Positions 8,196-18,700 of a stretch of DNA of 64,000 nt are shown here, in pieces; position 1 is the first letter of the stretch, and each line of letters starts with the position of its first letter. The stretch covers positions 304,501 to 368,500 of the forward strand of contig NZ_RXFQ01000005.1 of assembly GCF_003951285.1 (NCBI RefSeq), in the 5' to 3' direction. Both the position numbers and the translations under genes were made by a program. This DNA is from Variovorax beijingensis (GTDB lineage: Bacteria; Pseudomonadota; Gammaproteobacteria; Burkholderiales; Burkholderiaceae_C). The notes beneath the pieces are model-generated. The model worked only from the letters and a program-made list of their open reading frames with translations. It ran no database searches and was not told the origin of the DNA.

Positions 8196-9415
8196 GCGTG
8201 CAGCAAGCCCTGCCGCTGGCCGGCATCCGCGTCGTCGACTACAGCCACTTCCTGGCCGGCCCGTATGTCGGCCGCTGCCTGGCGGCGCTCGGCGCCGAAG
8301 TCATCAAGGTCGAGCGGCCCGGCACCGGCGACGCCGGCCGCCAGCACGCCTGGTTCGTTGGCGACCACAGCGGCTACTTCCTGCAGCAGAACATGGGCAA
8401 GAAGGGGCTGTGCGTCAACACCAAGGACCCGCGCGGCAACGAGCTGATGCAGAAGCTGGTGGACAGCGCCGACGTGTTCGTCGAGAACTACCGGCCGGGT
8501 GCGCTGAAGAAGCTGGGCCTTGGCTACGAGGAACTGGCGACGCGCAATCCCGGTCTTGTCTATTGCTCGATCTCGGCCTACGGCCACACAGGTCCCGATG
8601 CGCACCGCGCCGGCTTCGGCCTGATCGCCGAGGCCAAGAGCGGCATCATGCAGATGGTCGGCAATCCCGGCGAGGCGCCGCCGCTGCTGCGCATCTCGCT
8701 CGGCGACATGTACACCGGCATCCATGCGGTGGCCGCGATCAATGCCGCGCTGCTCGGCCGCGTGAAGTCGGGCCAGGGCCAGCACATCGACATGGCGCTG
8801 TACGACACGCTGGTCTCGATGCACGAGTACGCGGTGCAGTGCTACACCCTTTCGGGCGGCAAGGAAGTGCCGGTGCAGACCGGTCACGACATGCCCAACT
8901 CCACGCTCTATGGCGTGTTCCGTGCGCAGGACGGCGACCTGGTGATCGCGGCGCAGGTCGACGACGCCTGGAAGCGCTTCGCCGCGCTGGTGGCGCAGAC
9001 CGGCGGGCCGGCCGGCTTCGGCGACGCCACGCGCTATCACACCTCGGCCGGGCGCAACGCGAACCGGCTGGAGATCCTGCCGGTCGTCCGGGCCTGGGTG
9101 GAAGCTCGCCCGGTGGCCGAGGTGCTGGAGATGCTCGACGCGATCGACGTGCCTTGCGCCAAGGTCCAGCGCATCGACGAGGTGCTGGCCGACCCGCAGA
9201 TCCAGGCGCGCGGCATGGTGCTCGAACAGGACCATCCGGCGCTGGGGAAGATCCGCCTGCCCAACCTGCCATTCCGCTTCTCGGGCTGCGACACCACGCA
9301 GACGCAGGTGGCGCCCGACCTGGGCGAGCACAACGCCGAGGTCGCCGCCAGCCTGGGCTTCAGCGACGCGCAGATCGCCGCCATGCAGGCCGACGGCGTG
9401 CTCTACAGCAAGTGA
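8192..9415 (+). CDS. CaiB/BaiF family CoA-transferase (class III)
   Basis: A 407-residue class III CoA-transferase, moving CoA from a donor thioester to a carboxylic acid. The N-terminus LAGIRVVDYSHFLAGPYVGR and the LGAEVIKVERPGTGD segment are family hallmarks. DMYTGIHAVAAINAALLGR and GQGQHIDMALYDTLVS follow, and the aspartate in SLGDMYTG (about residue 171) fits the catalytic nucleophile. The ATG at 8192 overlaps the stop of the MaoC gene. In context it probably activates the operon's acid substrate so that the hydratase can act. The acid is unknown. Confidence 0.9.
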   Translation: MSVQQALPLAGIRVVDYSHFLAGPYVGRCLAALGAEVIKVERPGTGDAGRQHAWFVGDHSGYFLQQNMGKKGLCVNTKDPRGNELMQKLVDSADVFVENYRPGALKKLGLGYEELATRNPGLVYCSISAYGHTGPDAHRAGFGLIAEAKSGIMQMVGNPGEAPPLLRISLGDMYTGIHAVAAINAALLGRVKSGQGQHIDMALYDTLVSMHEYAVQCYTLSGGKEVPVQTGHDMPNSTLYGVFRAQDGDLVIAAQVDDAWKRFAALVAQTGGPAGFGDATRYHTSAGRNANRLEILPVVRAWVEARPVAEVLEMLDAIDVPCAKVQRIDEVLADPQIQARGMVLEQDHPALGKIRLPNLPFRFSGCDTTQTQVAPDLGEHNAEVAASLGFSDAQIAAMQADGVLYSK

Positions 9416-9429
9416 AGGAGACGAACGTC

Positions 9430-10251
9430 ATGACCGACCGCTACGCCGTCATCGGCAACCCCATCGGGCACACCAAGTCGCCCATGATTCACGCGAGCTT
9501 CGCGCAGGCAACCGGCCAGGACATCGACTACAGCGCCATCGAAGGCCCGCTCGACGGTTTCGCCGGCGCCGTGCATGCGTTTCGCGACGCCGGCGGCCGC
9601 GGCATGAACGTCACCGCGCCGTTCAAGCTGCAGGCCTTCGAGCTCGCAACCGACAAGCTCGAGCGGGCCAGGCTGGCCGGCGCCACCAACGCGCTGAAGT
9701 TCGAGGGCGACCGCATCCATGCGGACAACTTCGACGGGGTCGGGCTGGTCAGCGACATCACGCGCAACCTCGGCGTCGCGATGAAGGGCGCGCGCGTGCT
9801 GTTGCTTGGCGCCGGTGGCGCTGCGCGCGGTGCGCTGCTGCCCTTCCTCGCGCAGCAGCCGGCAGAGCTCGTGGTGGCCAACCGCACGCTGGCGACCGCC
9901 ACGGCGCTGGCGGACAGTTTCGCGTCGCATGGCCGGGTGATCGCGTCAGGCTACGGCGACCTTGCCGGCCAGCGCTTCGACATCGTCATCAACGCGACCT
10001 CCGCCAGCCTGAAGGCCGAACTGCCGCCGGTGCCTGCCGATGTGTTCAAGGACAGCAAGCTGGCCTACGAACTCGTCTACGGCAAAGGCCTCACGCCGTT
10101 CCTGCGCCTGGCCCGCAACGCGGGCGTGCCGCAGCTGGCCGACGGCGTCGGCATGCTGGTCGAGCAGGCGGCAGAGGCCTTCGCGTGGTGGCGCGGCGTG
10201 CGCCCCGACACGCGCGCCCTCATCGAGCGCATGACCATCCCGCTGGCCTGA
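9430..10251 (+). CDS. Shikimate/quinate dehydrogenase-like protein (AroE family)
   Basis: A 273-residue AroE-family NADP-type dehydrogenase. The substrate domain has GNPIGHTKSPMIHASF and NVTAPFK with the catalytic K66. The usual NTDG motif reads NFDG but keeps the catalytic D102. The cofactor domain has GAGGAARGALLPFL and NRT (NADP-type), then INATSAS and the C-terminal DGVGMLVEQAAEAF. The catalytic pair is intact, yet the AVNT and NTDG signatures are altered (ATNA, NFDG), so a shikimate-like compound other than shikimate may be the substrate. It lies in a catabolic operon next to a type II dehydroquinase-like gene and is therefore not the biosynthetic aroE. Confidence 0.85.
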   Translation: MTDRYAVIGNPIGHTKSPMIHASFAQATGQDIDYSAIEGPLDGFAGAVHAFRDAGGRGMNVTAPFKLQAFELATDKLERARLAGATNALKFEGDRIHADNFDGVGLVSDITRNLGVAMKGARVLLLGAGGAARGALLPFLAQQPAELVVANRTLATATALADSFASHGRVIASGYGDLAGQRFDIVINATSASLKAELPPVPADVFKDSKLAYELVYGKGLTPFLRLARNAGVPQLADGVGMLVEQAAEAFAWWRGVRPDTRALIERMTIPLA

Positions 10252-10269
10252 AGAAGAAGAGGAGACACC

Positions 10270-10707
10270 ATGAAGATCCTCATGCTGCACGGCATCAACC
10301 ACAACATGTTCGGCAAGCGCGATCCGGTGCAGTACGGCACCGTCACGCTGGCCGAGATCGATGCGCAGCTGCAGGCGCTCGGCCGCGACCTCGGCGCCGA
10401 GGTCGAGAGCTTCCAGACCAACAGCGAAGCCGCGATGTGCGAGCGCATCCACCAGGGCTTCACCGACGGCGTGGATGCCGTGCTGATCAACGCCGGCGCA
10501 TGGACGCACTACAGCTACGGCATCCGCGATGCCTTGGCGATCCTGACGGTGCCGGTGGTCGAACTGCACATGTCGAACATCCATGCACGCGAAACCTTCC
10601 GCCACCACTCGGTGTTTGCCGAGATCGTCAAGGGGCAGATCTGCGGGTTCGGCGTCGACAGTTATCTGCTCGCGCTGCGCGCGGCCGTGTCGGCCGCTCT
10701 CCGGTAG
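10270..10707 (+). CDS. Type II 3-dehydroquinate dehydratase-like protein
   Basis: A 145-residue flavodoxin-like AroQ-type protein. Catalytic residues are recognisable: R17 and Y22 in GKRDPVQYG, N74 in INAGAWTH, H100 in VELHMSNIH, and RETFRHHSV. The core motif GPNLN of ordinary AroQ is replaced by GINHN, and INPGA(Y/G) by INAGAW, so this is a divergent member. It probably dehydrates or hydrates dehydroquinate or a relative in a catabolic role with the AroE-like neighbour. It is the last gene of the operon. SD sequence AAGAAGAGGAG precedes the ATG. Confidence 0.83.
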   Translation: MKILMLHGINHNMFGKRDPVQYGTVTLAEIDAQLQALGRDLGAEVESFQTNSEAAMCERIHQGFTDGVDAVLINAGAWTHYSYGIRDALAILTVPVVELHMSNIHARETFRHHSVFAEIVKGQICGFGVDSYLLALRAAVSAALR

Positions 10708-10928
10708 TTCAACGAAGCCGTCCTGCGCCACTGTCGCGTCGGGCGCAGCGGTGCTTGATGGCGAAGATCCATTGACTTTGCGCGCAGGACTCGCGCACCA
10801 ATCACCGGTTTCCGTGATTCCCAGAATCGCGGTCACATGTAACAGTCCGCGTCCTAACGAAGCCGCCCCGAGGCCCCTCGCAGGGCTGCATCCCGCCCTC
10901 GGTGCCGGCGTCGAATCGGACCCGAACC

Positions 10929-12680
10929 ATGCCTCTCGCCAAGCGCCGGCGCCGCCCCTCGCGGCAGACACAAAAAATACATCTTCTGACATTTTTCCTG
11001 CTGGCAGCGGCGGTGCCGGCGCAGGCGCAGATCGCCCCGGGCGCCCTGGACCGCCAGAACCAGCTCATCGAGCGCCAGCAGCAGGAGCTGCTGCGACAGG
11101 AACAGGAGCGTGCCCTGCCGCAGCGCCCGCCGCCGGGCGGCACCGACCTGCGGACGATCGAGCCGAAGGTGTCGGTGCCGGACATCGGCGCCCCGTGCCG
11201 CGACATCCGCGAGATCCGCATCGGCGGCGCGAGCCGCCTGCCTGAGGACGTTCGCACCGCCATCACGCGCGACCACGCGGGCCGCTGCCTCGGCGCGGCC
11301 GAACTCGAAGCCATTCTGGCGGCGCTCACCAAGAGCTACATCGACCGCGGCTTCATCACGACGCGCGCCTACCTGCCTGCACAGGACCTGCGCGGCGGCG
11401 TGCTCGACATCGCGGTGGTGGAAGGCAGCATCGAACGCTTCGAGTTGCAGCAGACGGGCCGCAGCGCCAGCGCGGTGTCGATTCCCGGCGCCTTCCCGGC
11501 ACGCCCCGGCGACCTGCTGAACCTGCGCGACCTGGAGCAAGGCATCGACCAGATCAACAGCCTGTCCTCGAACGAAGCCACGCTGGATGTCCAGCCCGGC
11601 AGCGAGCCCGGCCGCAGCGTGGTGGTGGTGCGCAACAAGGCGCGCCTGCCGGTGCACCTGTTCACGACCTACGACAACACGGGGACACCGGCCACGGGGG
11701 AAAGGAGCGCCTCGGCCACCCTGAGCCTGGACGGCCTGCTGGGCCTGAACGAGCTGATCGCGATCACGCGCCGCCAATCGGTGCCGCACGACCGCGAGCA
11801 CAACGCCGGCACGACGGCACTGCGCGCCTCGGTGCCCTTCGGCTACAGCAGCTTCAGCCTGGACGCGAGCGAGAGCGACTACACCAACACGCTGGTGCTC
11901 CCGAGCGGCAGGAAGCTGGCGTCCGAAGGGCGCACCACCACCCAGAGCCTCGGCGTCGACCACGTGGTGTATCGCGACCAGGCCAGCCGCATATCGATGT
12001 CGGCCAGGCTCGCGGTGCAGGACAGCCGCAACTTCCTGGGCGGCGAATTCCTCTCGGTGAGCAGCCGCAAGCTGAGCACGCTGGACCTCGGAACTGCGGC
12101 CTTCACCCAGCTGGGCGGCGGTGTGCTGAACGCCCGCCTCGGCTTCGTGCGGGGCCTGGCGATCCTGGGCGCGCTGGAAGACCCGGCGGGGCTCTCCGAC
12201 AAGCTGCCGCATGCGCAGTTCAGCAAGTTCACGCTCGACCTGGGCTACAGCCGCCGCTTCGACGCCGGCGGCCAGCCGCTCGTGTGGTCGAGCCAGTTCA
12301 GCGGGCAGCACAGCCGCGACACGCTCTACGGCTCGCAGCAGATCCTGGTGGGCGGCATCGCCTCCGTGCGCGGCTCGCTGCTCAACACGCTGAGCGGCGA
12401 CAGCGGCTACTACTGGCGCAACGAGATCGCCCTGCCCTGGCAGACCGTGGCGGGCGGCGAAGCGCTGTCGGGCCGCGTCTACCTCGGCTACGACTTCGGC
12501 CGCGTGAGCAACCGCGCGGACGGCGTGCCCTCGGGCTCGATGTCGGGCGCCACGCTCGGCGCCTCGCTGCTGTGGCGCCGGCTCAGCGTGGACGTCTTCG
12601 CCTCGCGCGCCCTCCACCTGCCCGCCTCCATGACGCGCGAATCGACGCGCGTCGGGGTGCGCCTGTCCTATTCGCTCTGA
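10929..12680 (+). CDS. Two-partner secretion outer-membrane transporter (TpsB, ShlB/FhaC/HecB family)
   Basis: A 583-residue Omp85-superfamily pore that exports the adjacent TpsA. A signal peptide (HLLTFFLLAAAVPAQAQ) is followed by a plug helix and Q/E-rich linker (about residues 35-65). POTRA domains follow (CRDIREIRIGG to the KSYIDRGFITTRAYLP segment), then a 16-strand barrel. GGIASVRGSLL carries the conserved (V/I)RG motif of loop L6, and YLGYDFGRV is the barrel motif it locks onto. It ends with the hydrophobic SYSL typical of outer-membrane barrels. Starts at 10902 or 10929 are possible; 10929 gives a compact signal peptide. It lies 21 bases before tpsA. Confidence 0.9.
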   Translation: MPLAKRRRRPSRQTQKIHLLTFFLLAAAVPAQAQIAPGALDRQNQLIERQQQELLRQEQERALPQRPPPGGTDLRTIEPKVSVPDIGAPCRDIREIRIGGASRLPEDVRTAITRDHAGRCLGAAELEAILAALTKSYIDRGFITTRAYLPAQDLRGGVLDIAVVEGSIERFELQQTGRSASAVSIPGAFPARPGDLLNLRDLEQGIDQINSLSSNEATLDVQPGSEPGRSVVVVRNKARLPVHLFTTYDNTGTPATGERSASATLSLDGLLGLNELIAITRRQSVPHDREHNAGTTALRASVPFGYSSFSLDASESDYTNTLVLPSGRKLASEGRTTTQSLGVDHVVYRDQASRISMSARLAVQDSRNFLGGEFLSVSSRKLSTLDLGTAAFTQLGGGVLNARLGFVRGLAILGALEDPAGLSDKLPHAQFSKFTLDLGYSRRFDAGGQPLVWSSQFSGQHSRDTLYGSQQILVGGIASVRGSLLNTLSGDSGYYWRNEIALPWQTVAGGEALSGRVYLGYDFGRVSNRADGVPSGSMSGATLGASLLWRRLSVDVFASRALHLPASMTRESTRVGVRLSYSL

Positions 12681-12701
12681 ACCCGCGCTGAAAGGCCTCT
12701 C

Positions 12702-15700
12702 ATGAACCACATCTATCGTGTCGTCTGGAACGCCGCCTTCGGCAGTTGGGTCGCCGTCGCCGAAACCGCGCGCGGACGCGGCAAGGGCGGCAGGCGTTCG
12801 CGCCTGGCCGCCACGGCCGTGCTCGCGGCCGCGCTGTCGGCCGCGCAGGCCCAGGTGCCTTCCGCCGTGCTCGCCCCCGGCGGCCAGGCCAGCGCCTACG
12901 TCTCGCCCAACGGCACGACGGTGGTCAACATCAACGCCGCCAACGCGGCGGGGCTGTCGCACAACCGCTACCAGCAGTTCAACGTGAACGCGAGCGGCCT
13001 GGTGCTGAACAACACGACCAGCACGCAGCAGATCAACTACCAGTCGCAGCTCGCCGGCCAGGTGCTCGCGAACTTCAACATGGTCACGCCGGCGAACGTG
13101 ATCCTCAACGAGGTGGTGAGCAACAACCGCAGCACGCTGGCCGGCTTCACCGAGGTGCTGGGCAACAGGGCCGACGTGGTGCTGGCCAATCCCTACGGCA
13201 TCACCTGCTCGGGCTGCGGCTTCATCAACACCGACCGGGTGACGCTCTCGACCGGCGTGCCCTTTTTCACGGCGAACGGTGCGCTCGGCGGCTTCAATGT
13301 CAACCAGGGCGACATCCTCATTACCGGCACCGGCCTGAACGCCAGCGCACAGCAGGTGCTGGACCTGGTGACGCGGTCGGTGCGGCTCGAGGCCAACGTC
13401 AACGCGAAGGACCTGGGCATCTTCACCGGCCCGAACCGGTGGGACTACGGCACGCGCGCCATCACCGGCAGCGCCGACGCGCTGGGCACTGCGCCGGCCT
13501 ACGCCATCGACAGCTCGGCGCTGGGCGGCATGTACGCCAACCGCATCCGCCTGATGGCCACCGAAGCGGGCGTGGGCGTGCGCATGCTGGGCGACGCGGC
13601 GGCCAGCGCCGAGGACTTCACGCTCTCGGCGGCCGGCCGCATCGAATTGCGCAACCGCCTGTCGGCGCAGCGCGACGTGCTGGTGGCGAGCAGCAGCAAC
13701 GACGCCGCGGCCATCGCGCTGGCCGATGCCACGCTGACCGCTGCCCGCGACGCCCGGGTGGCCGCGGCGCAGGGCGGCCTGGCGCTCGACCGCGCGTCGC
13801 TCATTGCCGGCAACGACCTTGAGGCGCGCGCGATGCGCATCGACGCGGAGCAAGGCTCGCGCCTGCAGTCGGCACGGGCCCTGGAAGCGCGCGCCACCGC
13901 GGGCGACCTGGCCCTCGGCGCCGCGGCCGTGCGGGCCGGAGGCGACCTGCGCCTGGCTGCGGCCGGAACGCTGTCGACCACGAGCGGCAACGGCCAGGGC
14001 GTGCAGAGCACCGGCGGGCAACTCGCCATCGATGCGGCGCAGGGCATCGCCAATGCAGGCACCATCACGGCCGACCAGGGCAGCGTCACGCTGCGCGCGG
14101 GCGGCACCATCGCCAACAGCGGCCAGATCAACGCCGGCCAGGACCTCGACATCGCCGACGCCGCGGGCGGCGCGACCCAGGCGATCGACAACCGCGGCAG
14201 CCTGCTGGCGGGCCGGTCGATGACGACGCGCGCCGCTGCGATCGGCAACAGCGGCTGGATGCAGGCCGGCAGCGCCAACACGATCGACGCCGCGAGCCTG
14301 CACAACAGCGGCAAGGTGATCGCGGTGACCGGCACCGCCACGCTGCACGTGGCAGGCACGCTCGCCAACACCGGCAGCGTGCGCGCCGCGCAGGACATCG
14401 CCGTCGCCGGCCGCGAGGGCACGGCCGTGCAGCTCCTGGCCAACAGCGGCGACCTGCTCGCCGGCCGCGCCATGGACCTGAACGCCGCCGCGCTCGACAA
14501 CCAGGCGGGCGGCTGGATCCAGGCGGCCACCGGCTCCGTCATCCGCGCCGGCTCGCTCGACAACACGGGAACCTGGCTGCTGTCGCAACAGGCCGGTGCG
14601 GCGGATCGCATGGAAATCGGCGCAACCCTGCGCAACAGCGGCGTCGTGCAGTCCGCCGGCGATGTCGCGATCACGGCCGGCGTACTCGACAACCGCCATG
14701 CCATCGCTGCCGGCGGGAACCTCGGCGCCACCGCCTCCGGCGGCCTCCAGAATGCCAACGGCGCCGTGATGCAGGCAGGCCAGACGCTCTCGCTCGCGAG
14801 CGGCGGCGCATTCGGCAATGCCGCGGGCGGCACGCTGGTCGGCACGAACGTCGCGCTGAGTTCCGCGCATGGGCTGGACAACGCCGGCGTCGTGGATGCC
14901 GCCAGCGGCAGCGCCGTCGTGCGCGCGGACGGCACCATCGCCAACAGCGGAACGATCCATGCCGGCACCTCGCTGGACATCGCCGACCGCAGCGGCGGCA
15001 GCACCCAGACGCTCGACAACAGCGGCAAGCTGCTCTCGGACGGCAGCCTCGCGCTTGCCGCCGGCACGGCCCGGAACCAGGCCGCCGGATGGATCCAGGC
15101 CGCGGGCGGCAGCCGGGTCGGCGCAGGCTCGCTCGACAACGCAGGCGTCTGGCTGCTGTCCACGCAAAGCGGCGCGGCGCCGAGCCAGGTGAACGTGGCG
15201 GGCCTGCTGACCAACCGCGGCACGCTGCAGGCGCGGGAGGACGCGGCCCTCAGCGCGAGCCGCATCGACAACCAGGCGGGGGCATTGCTGCGCACCGGCG
15301 GCCGCCTGCAGGCCAACGTCAGCGCCGCCGATGGCCTGGGCAACGCCGGCACGATGCAGGCCGGCAGCACGCTCGGCATCTCGGGCACCGGCAGCAGGCT
15401 TGCCAATGCAGGCCTGATGCTGGGCGACAGGCTGGCGATCTCGGTCGGCGAGATCACGAACACCGGCACGATCCAGGGCGGCACCAGCGCGGACTCCAGC
15501 ATCGCGGCCACGGGCAGCGTGGACAACCAGGCTGGCGCGACCATCACCCTTGCCAGCACGGGCACCGGCGGCGGCACGCTGTCCGGCCAGAGCATCGCCA
15601 ATGCCGGCATGGTGCAGTCGCTGGGCGCGCTCACGCTCGGCATCGGCAGCGGCGGGCTCACGACCCAGGCGGACGGCACGGCGGGCCACGGCGACATCGT

Positions 15701-18700
15701 GGCCAACGGCGCGCTGACGCTTCAGGCCCTTGGCGCCAACAGCTTCACGGCCACCGTCAACGGCTCGCTGCAAAGCGGCGGCCTGCTGCGCGTGCAAGGC
15801 GACGCAAACTCCACGCTGGCGCTCAACGGCAATGCACTCGGCGATTCGATCGCCGTGAACATCGGCAAGGTCGGCATCGGCGCACAGGCGGCGATGGTGT
15901 CGCAGTACACGCTCGACCTCGATGCCTCCACGCTGTCCCTGGCGGTCGAGGGAGCCGGCGCGAGCGCAAAGACCGGCCGCATCCTCGCCGCGGTGGACGC
16001 AGGCCGCCAGGGCAAGGGCACGATCCATGTTTCGAATGCCTTCACCAACGACGGCCTGCTGTTCTCGGCCCACGACCTCGAGGTTCAGGCGCCTTCGATC
16101 GCGGTCGGCGCGACCGGCGCGATCTCGGCGCTGAACGACCTGAAGGTGCATGCCAACGGCGGCGCGCTCGACCTCGCGGCCGCCACGCCCGATGCACAGG
16201 CAGGCAACCTGAACAACGCAGGCCTGCTGTACGCGGGCCGCATGCTCACGGCCCAGGCCAACGGCACGCTTACCAACACGGGCGACATCCACAGCGACGA
16301 CAGCCTCTCGCTGCGCGCGAACACGCTGCTCAACGGCCGCATCATCAACGCCGCCAACGACATCGCGATCGTGGCGGCCACCCTGAGGAACGAGGTCCCG
16401 GGACTCGAGCGCATCACCACGCGCGGGCCCGACAGCGCCCACACCGAGGTCGCCTCGCGCGACGACTACCACGACGGGGCCGCGGATGGCGGCAACAAGG
16501 ACGAGGCCACGCTGTACCAGTACAGCTACACCACCACGCAGTCCTATTCGCAGCCACTGCCGGAGGTCATGCCGCAGATCACCGCCGGGCGCAACATGCG
16601 GCTGGCCTTCCATGAAGGCCGCAACATCGGCGGCACCATCCATGCCGGCGCCTCGATGAACCTGCAGGGCTTCTCGCACGATCCCGCGCAGGCGAACGGC
16701 AGCCTGCATGCCGGCCTCGGCATCGCGGACGATGCGGGCCACGGCTTCCAGCTCACCGGCGCGAAGTTCACCAACGACAACCTGGCGCTCACCACCACCA
16801 CGCACATCGTGCGCTACTCGCTGACGACAAAGTACGAGTTGCTGGGTCCCAAGACCCAGTACAGGGACCGCCTGTGCGACCGCAACGGCACGTGGGACGC
16901 GGTCTGCTACACCAGCGGCTACGAAGACAGCCCGCAGACGCCCACCGCCAACAACGTGCTGAGGGCCGGCCTGTACACCGCGAGCCTGCGCGGCTCCGGC
17001 TTCAGCCTCTTCAACAACGGCTCCACGGCGCAGGACGTGGGCAGCAACCAGAATCTCGACGGCGTGCGCGAAGCCGCGGCGCCCGCATCGACGGACACGC
17101 CGCGCACGGTCGGCCAGGGCGCGTTGCCCGGCAGCGCCGTCGGCCGGGGCCCCAGCGTCGCCGTCGCTGCCATCGACGCCGCGCCTTTCGGCGGCAGCAC
17201 CGGCACGCGCCCGCTGCCGGCCATGTCCTTCCTGGACGCCAACGCCGCCAACGGCGTGAGGGGAACGTCCTTCGGCGGCATCGACATCGCGCTGCCGACC
17301 AATCCGAACGGCTACTTCGTGACGGCGCAGTCGCCGGGCGCGAGATACCTGGTGGAGAGCAATCCGCTCTACCTGGCGGGCACGGCCTCGGTCGGGTCGG
17401 ACTACCTGACCCGGCTGCTGGGGTACGACGCCGACAAGCTGACGATGCGCCTGGGCGACGCCAGCTACGAAGCCTGGCTGGTCAAGCAGCAGCTCATCAA
17501 GCAGACGGGCAGCGCGGTGCTCGCGAGCTACCAGGGCGCGGACACGCAGATGAAGGGGCTGATGGAGAGTGCCGCCACGCAAAGCGGCTCGCTGGGCCTG
17601 GTCTACGGCAAGGCGCTCACGCCCGAGCAGCAGGCATCGCTCAAGCAGGACATCGTGTGGATGGTGCAGACCGAGATCGGCGACAAGACCGTGCTCGCGC
17701 CGGTGGTCTACCTCGCGCAGAGCACGAAGAACAAGATTGCCGGCGGCGCCGTGATCTCGGCACAGGACGCCGACCTCAGCCTCACCTCGCTGACCAACAC
17801 CGGCGGCACCATCGTGGGCGGCCGCTCGCTCGTGATCGCGTCGGCCGGCGACATCACCAACCTGTCGGGCCTGATCAAGGGCGGCGACGTCAGCCTCAGC
17901 TCGACGCAGGGCAGCATCGTCAACAAGACGGCCAGCGAGGGCGGCGGCGGCGAGCATTTCTACAACACGGTGCTCGGCAAGACCGCGGGCATCGAGTCGA
18001 CCGGCACCCTGTCGCTGGACGCGAAGAAGGACATCACGAATCTGGGTGCCACCCTGAATGCCGGCACCGATGCCAGCCTCAAGGCCGGCGGCAACGTGAC
18101 CTTCGACACCATCGAGAAGACGGAGACGAGCAGCACCTTCTCGAACATCCAGGTCAAGCACGGCAGCGGCACCCAGGACAGCACCACGACGAGCGTCACC
18201 CAGGTGAAGTCCGGCCTCACCGTCGGCGGCAACCTGGCGGTGCAGGCCGGCAACGACATCACGCTGGCCGGCACCGACGCCAAGGTGGGCGGCAACGCCG
18301 ATCTCCAGGCCGGCAACAACCTCGACATCGTCGCGCGCGAGAACACGACGACGACGCACACCGAGACCAAGGCGAGCGGCTTCGGCATGAACAACTCGCT
18401 GTACGGCAGCACGAAGACGACCAGCGATTCGCTGTCGGTGCGCAACGTGGGCAGCAGCCTCGAAGTGGGCGGCAACGCCAGCCTCGCCGCGAAGAACGAC
18501 ATCACCGTCCAGGGCTCGAACGTCGACGTCAAGGGCGACGGCAGCATCCGCGCGACCAACGTCAACGTGCTCGCGGGCCGCGACTACGACGAGACCCGCA
18601 CCACGACCAGGAACACGGGCGTGATGCAGGTCGGCGCCTCCGGCAAGGGTTCGGCCAGCGCCGATTCGGGGTCGAAAGCCGGCTCGGGGCGCGGGCTCGC

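Noticed and set aside
10772..10800. TTGACT as a -35 box for the two-partner secretion operon
   Set aside because: No acceptable -10 hexamer lies 16-18 bases downstream.
13499..15706. 735-codon antisense frame within tpsA
   Set aside because: It mirrors the repetitive tpsA codons and shows only low-complexity Ser/Pro/Ala text.
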